Source: Peribacillus frigoritolerans (GTDB lineage: Bacteria; Bacillota; Bacilli; Bacillales; DSM-1321). From it: 64,000 nt of DNA. Location of the stretch: NCBI RefSeq assembly GCF_001636405.1, contig NZ_KV440950.1:2627712-2691711 (forward strand), in the 5' to 3' direction. Below the pieces are notes generated by a model. The model saw only the letters and a list, made by a program, of their open reading frames with translations, was not told where the DNA came from and did no database searches. Shown here piece after piece: positions 45,592 through 54,615 of the stretch. The first letter of the stretch is position 1. The number at the start of each line of letters is the position of its first letter. The position numbers were made by a program, and so were the translations under genes.

Positions 45592-46461
45592 TCACTCCCT
45601 GTTCCTATATGATAAATATTCTAAAAATCTCTTGGACGCAAGGGAAAGTGATTTTTGCTCTCTCATTGCAATACCTATTGTTCTAAAAGCAGGAACTTCA
45701 AGCTCTTTTGCTATAATTTTGTGAGGAATACGCTGTAAAATCAATTCTGGTAATATACTGATTCCTAGCCCGTTTTCCACCATAGACATAATTGCGTAGT
45801 CATCCCATGTTGTAAAATTAACTTGCGGTGAAATATGGTGCTTCTCAAAAATTTCAGAGATTTCTGCTTTTGCGCCCTTTTCCAATAGCATAAACGGACT
45901 GTTCAGTAAGTCGTTGATTGGAAACTTTTCGCAATTAGCAAGGGGATGATTTTGAGGAATCACTACCAGCAAACGGTCTTGCTCCAAAAAGGTAGTTTCA
46001 AGCTCTGTTTTTGACGGCAGCCGCACAAATCCGAAGTCAACACGTCCATTTAGAATCCAGCTTTCAATTTCTGTATAATCACCAAGCAGAAGTTCAAAAT
46101 CTATCTTTGGATAATCTTTCTTGAAAATTCTAATAATGTTAGGGAGCCAATGGGTGGCTACGCTGGAAAATGTCCCAATACGAATCATTCCAGACTGCAT
46201 ATCGTGTAAGTCTTCGATCTGCGTCATTAAGATTTCATGCTCATTACAGATTCGCTTTAATTGGGGCAGTAACTTTAAGCCATCCGAGGTTAAACTAATA
46301 CCGGCACGTCCTCTTTCGAAAAGGAAAACCCCCCATTCCGTTTCTAAATCGTTTATCATACGGCTGATCCCAGACTGTGTATAATCCAATGCTTCGGCAG
46401 CTTTTGTAAAGCTACCAAATTCTGCTGCTTTTACAAATGCCATATATTTTTGGATATTCAT
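45592..46461 (-). CDS. LysR-family transcriptional regulator
   Basis: 289 residues: an N-terminal winged helix (about 1-60; FVKAAEFGSFTKAAEALDYTQSGISRMINDLE) followed by a LysR substrate domain (about 88-289; IRIGTFSSVATHWLPNIIRIF, key words IGTFSSVATHWLP). AGGAG lies before the ATG. It is divergent from a decayed EamA permease (46599-46896), so it probably once controlled that exporter; its effector is unknown. Confidence 0.9.
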   Translation of the reverse strand: MNIQKYMAFVKAAEFGSFTKAAEALDYTQSGISRMINDLETEWGVFLFERGRAGISLTSDGLKLLPQLKRICNEHEILMTQIEDLHDMQSGMIRIGTFSSVATHWLPNIIRIFKKDYPKIDFELLLGDYTEIESWILNGRVDFGFVRLPSKTELETTFLEQDRLLVVIPQNHPLANCEKFPINDLLNSPFMLLEKGAKAEISEIFEKHHISPQVNFTTWDDYAIMSMVENGLGISILPELILQRIPHKIIAKELEVPAFRTIGIAMREQKSLSLASKRFLEYLSYRNRE

Positions 46462-46598
46462 ATCTCTTTCTCCTATCCATCCGATTTAATCATGAACATC
46501 ATGAGAAACATTCGTTTTTGTAATGCATGTGAATATGATATGTTATTGCTATTAGAAATTCAAGTTAGGAAAGGAAAAGGTAAGGATGTTTTTTATGA

Positions 46599-46896
46599 GT
46601 GAAAAGTGAATATTTCAAATATATAGCCGCAATGCTCCTGTTTGGCTCCAACGGAATTGTTGCAGGTTACATTTTAATTGAACAGCAACAAAATATTTTT
46701 TTACGGACTCTGATATGGAGCATTTTTCTCATTTGAATATTTGCACTGTCTAAGCAGAGTTTTGGAAAAACAAATCACGCTTTTGTATTTAGTGATTTTC
46801 GGCGTAGCGATGGGTGTAAGCAGGATATTTTTGCTTCATACATGCTCACAAATCGGTGTAGGTATTGTCACCCTGCATATTATTGAAGTCCTGTGA
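46599..46896 (+). pseudogene. Decayed EamA/DMT-type permease fragment
   Basis: From GTG 46599 the frame reads YIAAMLLFGSNGIVAGYIL, then shifts by one near 46725 into SFEYLHCLSRVLEKQ and LVIFGVAMGVSRIFLL, ending at a stop at 46894-46896. This is the first third of a ten-helix EamA permease. The remaining two thirds are missing. Divergent LysR and intact EamA neighbour suggest a duplicated or replaced exporter. Confidence 0.8.
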
Positions 46897-46920
46897 TCGC
46901 TTTTATTAAAAACAGGTTAA

Positions 46921-46953
46921 GAATCTGCGAAATATAAGTTGTTTCGCAGATTC
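46921..46953 (+). promoter_or_regulatory. Perfect hairpin beside the EamA gene ribosome site
   Basis: gaatctgcgaaa (46921-46932) and tttcgcagattc (46942-46953), 9-base loop, end directly at GAAGGAG. It may affect translation or mark the junction where the preceding pseudogene was deleted. Confidence 0.55.
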
Positions 46954-46966
46954 GAAGGAGTAAACG

Positions 46967-47860
46967 ATGAAATCTAAAATTCAATTTATATTATCAATGA
47001 TTATTTTCGGTACAATTGGTTTAGTTGTTCGATACATTGATCTATCTTCGAGCGAAAGAGCTTTAGTAAGCAGTTTCATAGGATGCTTATTTTTACTGTT
47101 AATATTCTTCATTAGTAAGAAGAAAATATCATGGAATTTAGTTAAATCTAATGCTTTATTTTTGATTCTTTCAGGTATTGCATTGGGAGGGAATTGGATC
47201 TTTCTTTATCAATCCTACGATCATACAACACTTGCCAACGCAACGCTAGGTTATTACTTTGCACCTGTGTTTGTGATGATTCTTTCTCCCTTTGTACTTA
47301 GGGAACAATTATCCATTAAAAAAATTGTGTGCATCGTTGTAGCGGTCATTGGTATGTTAATGATTGTAGGAGAAGGCGTGAGTGCATCGAGATCAGATGA
47401 TATTATTGGAATTTCCTTTGGATTAATCGCAGCTGCATTTTATGCTGCGTTATTGCTTTTAAATAAATTTATTAAAGATATGGGAAAGTTAGAGCTGACC
47501 ATCATTCAGCTTGGAACAACCACATTACTTCTAATGCCATATGTTTTCCTTACTGAAGGCTTCGGTATTTTTGAAGTATCAAGTTCTTCCATTCCTTTTA
47601 TTTTAATTTTAGGGATCATCAATACAGGGATTGGTTTTTGGTTATTTTTCTCTGGTATGGAAAAATTAAAAGCGCAGAGTATAGCTATGCTAAGTTATGT
47701 AGATCCATTTGTAGCTATATTGATTTCTGCAATTATCTTGCAAGAACAAATGACAATAGTTCAAATGCTGGGTGGTATATTACTATTAGGCTCTACATTT
47801 GTTAGTGAAATAAGATCAGTTAACTTTTCAAAACAATTAATGAAAACACCAGCTGAATAA
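46967..47860 (+). CDS. EamA/DMT-superfamily transporter
   Basis: A 297-residue protein with ten predicted membrane segments in two EamA halves (about 5-137 and 148-285). Each half ends in the conserved PxxxxxxxxxxLxE-like pattern (FAPVFVMILSPFVLREQLS and DPFVAILISAIILQEQMT). Substrates of such exporters include amino acids and other metabolites; none can be named. GAAGGAG lies 6 bases before the ATG. A single gene with its own terminator. Confidence 0.9.
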   Translation: MKSKIQFILSMIIFGTIGLVVRYIDLSSSERALVSSFIGCLFLLLIFFISKKKISWNLVKSNALFLILSGIALGGNWIFLYQSYDHTTLANATLGYYFAPVFVMILSPFVLREQLSIKKIVCIVVAVIGMLMIVGEGVSASRSDDIIGISFGLIAAAFYAALLLLNKFIKDMGKLELTIIQLGTTTLLLMPYVFLTEGFGIFEVSSSSIPFILILGIINTGIGFWLFFSGMEKLKAQSIAMLSYVDPFVAILISAIILQEQMTIVQMLGGILLLGSTFVSEIRSVNFSKQLMKTPAE

Positions 47861-47947
47861 CGTTAAGTACAGTGTGAAGCATTCGTTTCCCTCTGTTTTA
47901 TCTTAAGCATACTATTCTCTTAGAAGAAGAATGATTAGTGTAGAAGG

Positions 47948-47974
47948 GTAGGATAAATTTATCCTACTTTTTTT
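47948..47974 (+). terminator. EamA gene terminator
   Basis: The 20-base palindrome gtaggataaatttatcctac (47948-47967) is followed by seven T residues. Confidence 0.9.
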
Positions 47975-47979
47975 GTTTT

Positions 47980-48565
47980 AGCGATTCTAAGCTTAATAAT
48001 AGCCATTATGTAAATGCAGAAGAACTTCTCATATATAAACCGTCAGATTGGTGGCAAGATGTATTAAACGGTTACCAGTTGTTGAAGGATGAAGGTTTTA
48101 AAAAAAAAGCTGTGATTGGTCTTTCTCTTGGAGGTGTGTTTGCATTAAAAGTTGGTCAAGAGTTGAAGATAAATGGTGATGTGACAATGTCAGTGCCAAT
48201 ATATAGGGAAGATACTTTTTTACAAAAGCGTGTCTTTCACTATGCAAAAGGATACAAACAACTTGAAGGGGAAAATGAAGAACAAATAAATTTAGGTAAC
48301 ATCTTCAAAATATATCTATCTATTCATTAGTTGAGGTCCAACAGCTAATTGATATAACAATGATAAATTAGCACTTTTAACGTCACCAATTCGTATATTA
48401 TATGGCGAATTAGCTGAACCATTGTATAAAGAGAGTGCAGGGGTAATTTTCCAATCAATGAAGGGGTATCCGAACTCTAAACATTTAATGACATTAGGCA
48501 CGGACATTAACGACGTGAACAGAGATATTCTAACATTCTTAAATGATTTAACTTGGGTGTTTTAA
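47980..48565 (+). pseudogene. Decayed Est30-like carboxylesterase
   Basis: One frame (to a stop at 48330) carries SDWWQDVLNGYQLLKDEG and the nucleophile elbow GLSLGGVFALKVG. A shifted frame after 48330 continues with IRILYGELAEPLYKESA, the catalytic-His-like SKHLMTLGTD and NRDILTFLNDLTW, the order seen in Est30-type thermostable carboxylesterases. The first about 60 residues, including the start, are missing, and the acid-residue loop is altered. A short 83-residue ORF inside (48079) is part of this remnant, not a gene. The rest of the gap up to 48801 shows nothing. Confidence 0.8.
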
Positions 48566-48801
48566 AGAATCTTCAACTATCTAGTGCGAGCTATGGCTTC
48601 CAATGGATTCAATCTACTAAAGAAAAAATCATTTCAAATCTTCTAATTAGAATCTGACAAAAAGACATCAAAAAAGGGATGGAACATTGATAACTCATTG
48701 TGTCCCGGCCTTTTCTTTCCTTTTAAAGTGCCCGATTCTTGACATTGTTATAAGAAATGGCCATGTAACAATTAAAATGGACCCTCAATGAATGCTTCAT
48801 C

Positions 48802-50289
48802 CTAAAAATATGGTGTATGGGGTGTTTCACTTATCTTTTTGGATGAAATCATAGCATGAAGTATATTACATAGTGTTGTAATTCCATGGGTTAATAATTC
48901 CTCATTTATATAAGAGTAACTAATCCGCAAATGATTATTTTCTTGCCCGGACGTGAAACATGCTGTTCCCGGTAAAAATGAAATCTGTTGTTTTTTTGCT
49001 TCTGATAAAAGAAAGTGACTATCTATCCATGATGGTAAACTGATCCATAAATTTAATCCTCCCTCTGGTATCGTCCAAGATACACCCTCAGGAGAAAGAC
49101 TTGTAAGTAAATCAAGAACTAAATCTCTTCGAATTTTTAGAGCCGTCCGCAACTTCTTTGTGTGGTCTATCATTCTTTTAGAGTTAATTAAGGGAAGAAT
49201 TGCCTTTTGTGTGAGTAAAGGACTTCCTAAATCAGCATTTGCCTTTGCTGCTAATAAACGGTTGAAAATGGAGCCAGAAGCTGTTAATATTCCTATTCTA
49301 CAACTAGGTGCAATAGTTTTGCTTAATCCTCTCAAATAAATCACATTCCCGAACTGATCCATACTTTTAAGGGTGACAGGTGGTTTTTTTTCAAAATAAA
49401 TCTCGCTGCATGGATCGTCCTCTACAATAATACAATGGATGCTCCTGGCTATATCAAGTAACTGCTTACGTCGTTTTAGAGACATAACAACACCTGTTGG
49501 ATTATGAAATGTAGGAATCGTAAAAATAACTTTTGGTTTGTTTTTTTCACACACATTTTGGAGGATATCTATTCGCATACCATCTTTATCAACAGGCACC
49601 GTTAGTATGGTAGCACCTCTTCCACGAAAAATATCAATTGCCCCTGGGTAGGTAGGTGCTTCCATTATCACTACATCCCCAGGTCCAACAAATGTACGAG
49701 CAATAAGATCTATACTTTGTTGTAGACCACTTGTAACTAAGATGTTTTCTGGTGTAGAGAGAACCCCTGATCTTTTTAAATACGTAGACATTTCACTCCG
49801 TAGTTGACTATCACCTTGAACATTTCCATATATAGACAATAACTCTGGGTTTTCTGAAAGAACCTGTTGAACCTCATGCACGAAATATCTATTTGGAAGA
49901 AGTTTAGGATCTATCATTGATGATGAAAGATGAACTTTTTGAGGGGCCATATGATAACGAGCAAACTGGGATCTGGGTAAATAATCTTGAAGCGATAATT
50001 GCCAATCATATGAAGGAATTGCTTCTTTTTCTCGCTTTTTCTCTTTTATTTTTGTTTTTACAAAAGTACCTTTTCCTTGGATAGAATTAACAAAACCATC
50101 TTGTTCTAATTGCTTGTACGCCTTGACAGCTGTAACCAAACTTACTTCCAGTTGTTTGGAAAGGTTGCGTACAGAAGGCAACTTCAATCCTTCTTCCAAA
50201 AGTCCTGAACGGATACGGTCAACAATGGATTGATATATTTGTTTAGATAATGATACTCCTATATTTCTTTGAATATCAATTTGCACCAT
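48802..50289 (-). CDS. MocR-type regulator (GntR HTH fused to aminotransferase fold)
   Basis: 495 residues: a GntR-type winged helix (about 8-75; LSKQIYQSIVDRIRSGLL, LPSVRNLSKQLEVS), a linker rich in Lys/Glu (about 80-100), and a fold-type I aminotransferase domain (about 115-480). The PLP lysine is in YLRGLSKTIAPSCRIG, and VTSGLQQSIDLI and IPTFHNPTGVVMS are present. MocR proteins sense PLP-linked amino compounds and control adjacent genes. It is divergent from the branched-chain aminotransferase gene, with AGTGTTATA repeats between. The start is at ATG 50289 near AGGGGGA. Confidence 0.92.
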   Translation of the reverse strand: MVQIDIQRNIGVSLSKQIYQSIVDRIRSGLLEEGLKLPSVRNLSKQLEVSLVTAVKAYKQLEQDGFVNSIQGKGTFVKTKIKEKKREKEAIPSYDWQLSLQDYLPRSQFARYHMAPQKVHLSSSMIDPKLLPNRYFVHEVQQVLSENPELLSIYGNVQGDSQLRSEMSTYLKRSGVLSTPENILVTSGLQQSIDLIARTFVGPGDVVIMEAPTYPGAIDIFRGRGATILTVPVDKDGMRIDILQNVCEKNKPKVIFTIPTFHNPTGVVMSLKRRKQLLDIARSIHCIIVEDDPCSEIYFEKKPPVTLKSMDQFGNVIYLRGLSKTIAPSCRIGILTASGSIFNRLLAAKANADLGSPLLTQKAILPLINSKRMIDHTKKLRTALKIRRDLVLDLLTSLSPEGVSWTIPEGGLNLWISLPSWIDSHFLLSEAKKQQISFLPGTACFTSGQENNHLRISYSYINEELLTHGITTLCNILHAMISSKKISETPHTPYF

Positions 50290-50300
50290 AAATCCCCCTA

Positions 50301-50494
50301 AGTGTTATACATCTGTTTAGTGTTATAGTTTCATTTCATATAGTAGCTGATAATAAAATTTTAACACTTGAATGAATTTTAATCATGCTATTCTTATATA
50401 AGATGAAAAAATGTGATAAGTGAATCTTAATCCGGAAATTTCCATGGATGAAAATACAACGGTTAAGTGTTATAGAAATGTGTTGAGTGTTATA
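50301..50494. promoter_or_regulatory. Paired AGTGTTATA direct repeats (MocR operators)
   Basis: Exact copies of AGTGTTATA at 50301-50309, 50319-50327, 50466-50474 and 50486-50494: two pairs with internal periods of 18 and 20 bases, one pair near each gene. Partial matches (aacactt near 50365, cacttatag near 50516) add to the cluster. Direct repeats are the usual binding pattern of MocR/GabR-type regulators. Confidence 0.8.
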
Positions 50495-50563
50495 TATACG
50501 TTAAAGTAATATAGCACTTATAGTTGAACATAGCATTACACTTAGAGGGGATTGGCGTAAAAA

Positions 50564-51589
50564 ATGGAAAAGATACATTCAGGTTGGGAAAACATGGGAT
50601 TTTCTTATAGAAAGACAAATAAACGATATGTTGCTAATTTTAAGGATGGAAAATGGGAAGAGGGAGTGCTAACAGAGGATCAAACCATCATTTTAAACGA
50701 ATGTGCGGGTGTGCTTCAGTATGCTCAGACTTGCTTTGAAGGGATGAAAGCATATACAACAAAAGACGGAAATATTGTTATTTTTCGACCAGAACTAAAT
50801 GCGCAGCGTTTAGAAAATTCTGCGGAGAGGATACATATGGCTCCATTTCCAAAAGATCGGTTTGTAGATGCCGTTATTCAGACAGTAAAAGCAAATGCTG
50901 CATACGTACCGCCATATGGCTCTGGTGGTTCATTATACATTCGTCCTTATCTGTTTGGAACCGACCCAGTTATCGGAGTTAAACCTGCTGAAGAATTTCA
51001 GTTCAGAATATTCACTACACCGGTTGGTCCTTATTTTAAGAATGGACCAAAGCCCCTTACCCTTTGTGTTAGTGATTTTGATCGTGCTGCTCCATATGGA
51101 ACCGGAAATGCTAAGTTAGGACTTAACTATGCCATGAGTCTTCACGCTCTCGTAACAGCAAAGGAAAATGGATTTGATGAAAATATGTATTTGGATTCTG
51201 CAACTAGGACGAAAGTAGAAGAAACAAACGGAGCCAATTTTATATTTGTTACAAAGGATAATAAACTTATTACACCGAAATCAGAAACCATTCTTCCTTC
51301 CATTACTCGTCGTTCACTGATGGTCATTGCGAAGGATTACCTTGGACTTGAAGTAGAGGAAAGAGAAGTATACTTTGAGGAAGTAAAAGATTTTGCAGAA
51401 TGTGGTTTGTGTGGAACAGCGGCCGTAATTTCACCTGTAGGTAAAATAAATGATCATGTAAATGAAATATGCTTCCCCAGTGGTATGACAGAAATGGGAC
51501 CAATAACTAAAAAGTTATACGATACATTTACCGGGATTCTGTTAGGTCGCAACAAAGCCCCTGAAGGCTGGATTAAGGTAATTGAATAA
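50564..51589 (+). CDS. Branched-chain amino acid aminotransferase
   Basis: A 341-residue fold-type IV PLP aminotransferase. Signatures: QTCFEGMKAYTTKDG, FRPELNAQRLENSAERI, SLYIRPYLFGTDP, the PLP lysine in GTGNAKLGLNYA (about residue 188), VEETNGANFIFV and CGLCGTAAVISPVG. It transfers amino groups between leucine/isoleucine/valine and 2-oxoglutarate. It resembles Bacillus IlvE/IlvK. It is divergent from the MocR gene and followed 29 bases later by an EamA exporter, so this may be a specialised copy for making or disposing of a branched-chain compound rather than the main biosynthetic IlvE. Confidence 0.93.
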   Translation: MEKIHSGWENMGFSYRKTNKRYVANFKDGKWEEGVLTEDQTIILNECAGVLQYAQTCFEGMKAYTTKDGNIVIFRPELNAQRLENSAERIHMAPFPKDRFVDAVIQTVKANAAYVPPYGSGGSLYIRPYLFGTDPVIGVKPAEEFQFRIFTTPVGPYFKNGPKPLTLCVSDFDRAAPYGTGNAKLGLNYAMSLHALVTAKENGFDENMYLDSATRTKVEETNGANFIFVTKDNKLITPKSETILPSITRRSLMVIAKDYLGLEVEEREVYFEEVKDFAECGLCGTAAVISPVGKINDHVNEICFPSGMTEMGPITKKLYDTFTGILLGRNKAPEGWIKVIE

Positions 51590-51618
51590 TCTAATCCACA
51601 GTGAAAGGAGGAGAACTT

Positions 51619-52557
51619 GTGAATCAAAAACGATTATTACTAACCTACGGTTTAGTATTTTTTGTCACGGCTATTTGGGGGCTTAATATTGTTATTATTA
51701 AAGTATTGGTGGAAGGTTTACCTCTACAAACAATGACGGCATTTCGAATTATGATGGCTGGGATTACGGCATTAATCATAATCGTTCTTGGAAAATCATT
51801 TCGTCGTTTATCGAAAAGGGAATGGATTTATACACTACTCGGAATGTTATTTGGTGTAATTCTACATCACTTACTTATAGCAGTAGGCCTAACAATGATT
51901 AATGCTTCGAATGCTTCTTTAATTCTTGCATTGGTACCACTTACAACAGCAATACTTGCCTTCCTCTTTTTAGGTGAACAATTAACAAAATTGCGAATGA
52001 TTGGTTTTATTCTTGCATTAACTGGCGTCTTTTTTATTCAGGGCGGTTCATTTAGTAATATGCAATTATCTCAAGGAGAATTGATTTTATTTATTGCTAT
52101 GTTTGTCCAAGCCATTAGTTTTATTTTCGTAAAAAAGGCAACAGCAACACTTGATTCAAAACAGGTAACAACAATAATGTACCTAGTAGGCTCAATTGGT
52201 TTGTTGATCATTAGTTTTATAACTGAACCTGGAGGAGTCAGTGAAATGACTTCAGCCTCTTTATTTATTTACTTCTTATTTATCGTATCAGGGATAGTGG
52301 CAACAGGGGTAGGGTATATAGTTTTTAACGCAGCTATTCAGCAGATAGGAGCAGGACAAACAGCCATATTTAATAACTTTGTTCCTTTTTTTGGTCTTGT
52401 ATTCTCCGCACTTTTCTTAAATGAAACCATTACAGCTTCACAATTGATTGGATTTGTGTTTATTATAGCTGGTGTTCTATTTGGCACAGGTTATATTGAA
52501 AAACTAAGGGATAAAAAGCATAAACGGATTAATCATACTAATAAGAGTGTGGGATAA
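51619..52557 (+). CDS. EamA/DMT-superfamily transporter
   Basis: 312 residues, ten predicted membrane segments, two EamA halves (about 6-140 and 150-285), ending in a basic tail (RDKKHKRINH). GTG at 51619 follows AAAGGAGG by 7 bases; an earlier GTG at 51601 would itself lie before that site and is rejected. Co-transcribed with the aminotransferase, so it may export a related amino acid or keto acid (inference). Confidence 0.9.
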   Translation: MNQKRLLLTYGLVFFVTAIWGLNIVIIKVLVEGLPLQTMTAFRIMMAGITALIIIVLGKSFRRLSKREWIYTLLGMLFGVILHHLLIAVGLTMINASNASLILALVPLTTAILAFLFLGEQLTKLRMIGFILALTGVFFIQGGSFSNMQLSQGELILFIAMFVQAISFIFVKKATATLDSKQVTTIMYLVGSIGLLIISFITEPGGVSEMTSASLFIYFLFIVSGIVATGVGYIVFNAAIQQIGAGQTAIFNNFVPFFGLVFSALFLNETITASQLIGFVFIIAGVLFGTGYIEKLRDKKHKRINHTNKSVG

Positions 52558-52588
52558 ACTAACAGATTCCGTTGTTAAGTAATAAAAT

Positions 52589-52627
52589 CGCTTATGAAGT
52601 CGCAAAAGATTTCACAGGCGTTTTTTA
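52589..52627 (+). terminator. Terminator of the aminotransferase-EamA operon
   Basis: cgcttatgaa pairs with ttcacaggcg (one mismatch, one G-T pair), followed by six T residues. Confidence 0.75.
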
Positions 52628-52915
52628 TTGTTATATAAATATTTTGGTTAAAATATAAGTTATTTTAGCATGAATATTTTAGAGGATAAAAGTTATTCTA
52701 TATCTGAAGTACCTCTTGTAATTGCCTCTATTACCATAATTAAGTGTTTTTCTTTGGGTTTTGAGGTGAAAAGAAGATATTGTGTAGCTTTCCCAATCAC
52801 CAATACTAACCACCAAATTATTTTGGGTTCACTCTTCCATAACTCATATCCAATACTCCAGGAAACTAGAAACACCCAAACAACTTCACCAAATTTCATA
52901 AATATAGATTAATAG
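52628..52915. other. Gap with no supported gene
   Basis: Two overlapping ORFs of 80 (+) and 68 (-) codons exist near 52670-52912, but neither has a ribosome site. The minus one reads as membrane-like (VWVFLVSWSIGYELW), and so could be a remnant of a small membrane protein. Not called. Confidence 0.4.
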
Positions 52916-52958
52916 AAATGAAGCAGGCTCATCAAATGAAGCTGCTTCATTTTTTTTA
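52916..52958 (+). terminator. Strong terminator before the glucitol operon
   Basis: aatgaagcag (52917-52926) pairs with ctgcttcatt (52942-52951), followed by T residues. It isolates the glucitol operon from upstream transcription. Confidence 0.85.
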
Positions 52959-52974
52959 TTGGAGTCCAAAACTA

Positions 52975-53099
52975 GCACAAATGACATAATTTTTTTAAAA
53001 TTTGCACTTGTGGCAGTTTTTTGTTGACGTAGCTATTTTTGAAAGCGTATACTAAACTCAATAAAGAAGCACAAATGATTATGTCTGCACAAATGTGCA
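52975..53099 (+). promoter_or_regulatory. Glucitol operon promoter with SorC-type operators and cre site
   Basis: The promoter is TTGACG (53024-53029), 18 bases, TATACT (53048-53053). A full match to the CcpA cre consensus, TTGAAAGCGTATACT (53039-53053), covers the -10 box. GCACAAATGA occurs at 52975-52984 and 53069-53078; the palindrome TGCACAAATGTGCA lies at 53086-53099, and TTTGCAC (inverted) at 53001-53007. These repeats are the likely binding sites of the SorC-type regulator encoded next. Confidence 0.8.
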
Positions 53100-53122
53100 T
53101 ATCGAAAAGGGTGTGGAACTAA

Positions 53123-54097
53123 ATGGATAAAAGGGAAGAAAAGAGACTCTTAGTTAAAATTGCGCAAATGTACTATGAAGAAGATATGACACAAGGTGCC
53201 ATTTCAAAAGAATTAGGTATATACCGAACATCCGTCAGCAGACTTTTAAAAAAAGCAAGGGAAGATGGTGTAGTTAAAATTATTGTCAGCAGCGATATTG
53301 ATGGAGCTTTTGAATTGGAACGTCAATTGGAAAAGTTGTTTGGCTTAAAAGAGGTAATTATCGTTCCTGAAAAAAGAGACAGTACCGAACTGGATAAAAA
53401 GAAAGTGGTAGCGATGGCCGCGGCTGAATTACTAAAACGGATTATTAAAGACGGCGATGTCGTAGGCTGTGCTTGGGGAAGCACAATGGCCAGTCTGATC
53501 GGTGAATTTACCAACGCCGGAAAAAAAGACGCTCACTTTGTCCCTTTAGTAGGCGGGCCTGGACCTATGGATACGAAGCATCACGTCAATAGAATTGTTT
53601 ATAATATTGCAGAAGATTTTGGAGGAACTTCTTATTTTATTGATGCAGCGGCAGTAGTGGAAAAAAAAGAGACAAAGGATGACATTGTTCAATCTCACTA
53701 CTTCACTAAAATAACGGAGCTTTGGGACAACTTAACTATTGCAGTAGTAGGGATTGGGAACCCAAACCAATCATCTAATTTAGTCTGGGCTGGCTTTTGC
53801 GGCAATCGGGAAATTGAAGATTTAAATCAACAAGGTGCAATAGGTGAAGTCTGCTCACGCTTTTATGATATAGATGGAAACCTGATTCAATCTGACTTAG
53901 CTGATCGAACAATAGCCATTGAGCTGGAAAAGCTGAAAGAGATTCCATACTCAATTGGTATTGCAGAGTCTGTTGAAAAAGCTCCTTCCATTATTGGGGG
54001 ATTAAGAGGAGGATACATTAACACTCTGATCACCACTGAGGAAACGGCAAATGCAATCATTGAAATTATAGAGGAAAAAGGAACTTCCTTAACTTAA
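53123..54097 (+). CDS. SorC-family sugar-binding transcriptional regulator of glucitol genes
   Basis: 324 residues: an N-terminal helix-turn-helix (about 14-50; YYEEDMTQGAISKELGIYRTSVSRLL, key words QGAISKELGI and TSVSRLL) and a SorC/DeoR-like sugar-phosphate domain (about 58-320; GDVVGCAWGSTMA, VPLVGGPGPMD, GGLRGGYINTLITTEETA). It should sense glucitol 6-phosphate or a similar phosphosugar. First gene of the operon, so likely autoregulated via the repeats at 52975-53099. Family firm; effector inferred from the operon. Confidence 0.9.
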   Translation: MDKREEKRLLVKIAQMYYEEDMTQGAISKELGIYRTSVSRLLKKAREDGVVKIIVSSDIDGAFELERQLEKLFGLKEVIIVPEKRDSTELDKKKVVAMAAAELLKRIIKDGDVVGCAWGSTMASLIGEFTNAGKKDAHFVPLVGGPGPMDTKHHVNRIVYNIAEDFGGTSYFIDAAAVVEKKETKDDIVQSHYFTKITELWDNLTIAVVGIGNPNQSSNLVWAGFCGNREIEDLNQQGAIGEVCSRFYDIDGNLIQSDLADRTIAIELEKLKEIPYSIGIAESVEKAPSIIGGLRGGYINTLITTEETANAIIEIIEEKGTSLT

Positions 54098-54173
54098 GAA
54101 GTATGGATTAAATATCTGATTGTAAGCAGAAACAAAATGTAAGAATCAGTTCATATGAAAAGAGGAAATCAAA

Positions 54174-54605
54174 ATGCTATGGTATGTCATCGTATTAATT
54201 GGTTTTTCTTGGCTCCTTCAAAGCATTTTGGGATTTTTGCAAATCAAGCATTTCAATAAAAAGTATGCAGATTTGAGAAAGCTTGGAAGGGTCGCGATTG
54301 GGAAAAAAACGGGACTTTTTCAATCAGGCACTGTCGTAATGTTTGCAATTGACCGAAAAAACAACATTTTGAAAGCCGCCAAAATGCAGGGAGTGACCGT
54401 GCTTTCAAGAGTAAGGAACTTAAAAGGATTTGAAGGGAAAAATCTTTTACACCTCTGTGAAGAGGATTTTAATAAAGTAAATAAGTTAACAAAATTAGCC
54501 ATTGAGGATGCACTGAACAGCTATCATATAATCTCTAAAGGAGGTGAATTGAAGGTTAAGAAAGGCTGGATTGATTTACTGTTATCAAAAAATAGAAATT
54601 ATTGA
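54174..54605 (+). CDS. gutM: Glucitol operon activator GutM-like
   Basis: A 143-residue protein with an N-terminal membrane segment (about 1-18), then FNKKYADLRKLGRVAIGKKTGLFQSGTVVMFAID (key words LGRVAIGKKTG and GTVVMFAID), typical of GutM/SrlM. In E. coli SrlM activates the glucitol operon. AGAGGAAA precedes the ATG. It sits between the SorC-type regulator and the IIC gene, the usual place. Confidence 0.9.
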   Translation: MLWYVIVLIGFSWLLQSILGFLQIKHFNKKYADLRKLGRVAIGKKTGLFQSGTVVMFAIDRKNNILKAAKMQGVTVLSRVRNLKGFEGKNLLHLCEEDFNKVNKLTKLAIEDALNSYHIISKGGELKVKKGWIDLLLSKNRNY

Positions 54606-54615
54606 GGTGAATTGA

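Noticed and set aside
52693-52899. A 68-codon minus-strand ORF with hydrophobic character
   Set aside because: No ribosome site upstream of its ATG, and it competes with an equally unsupported + strand ORF. Left as a possible remnant only.
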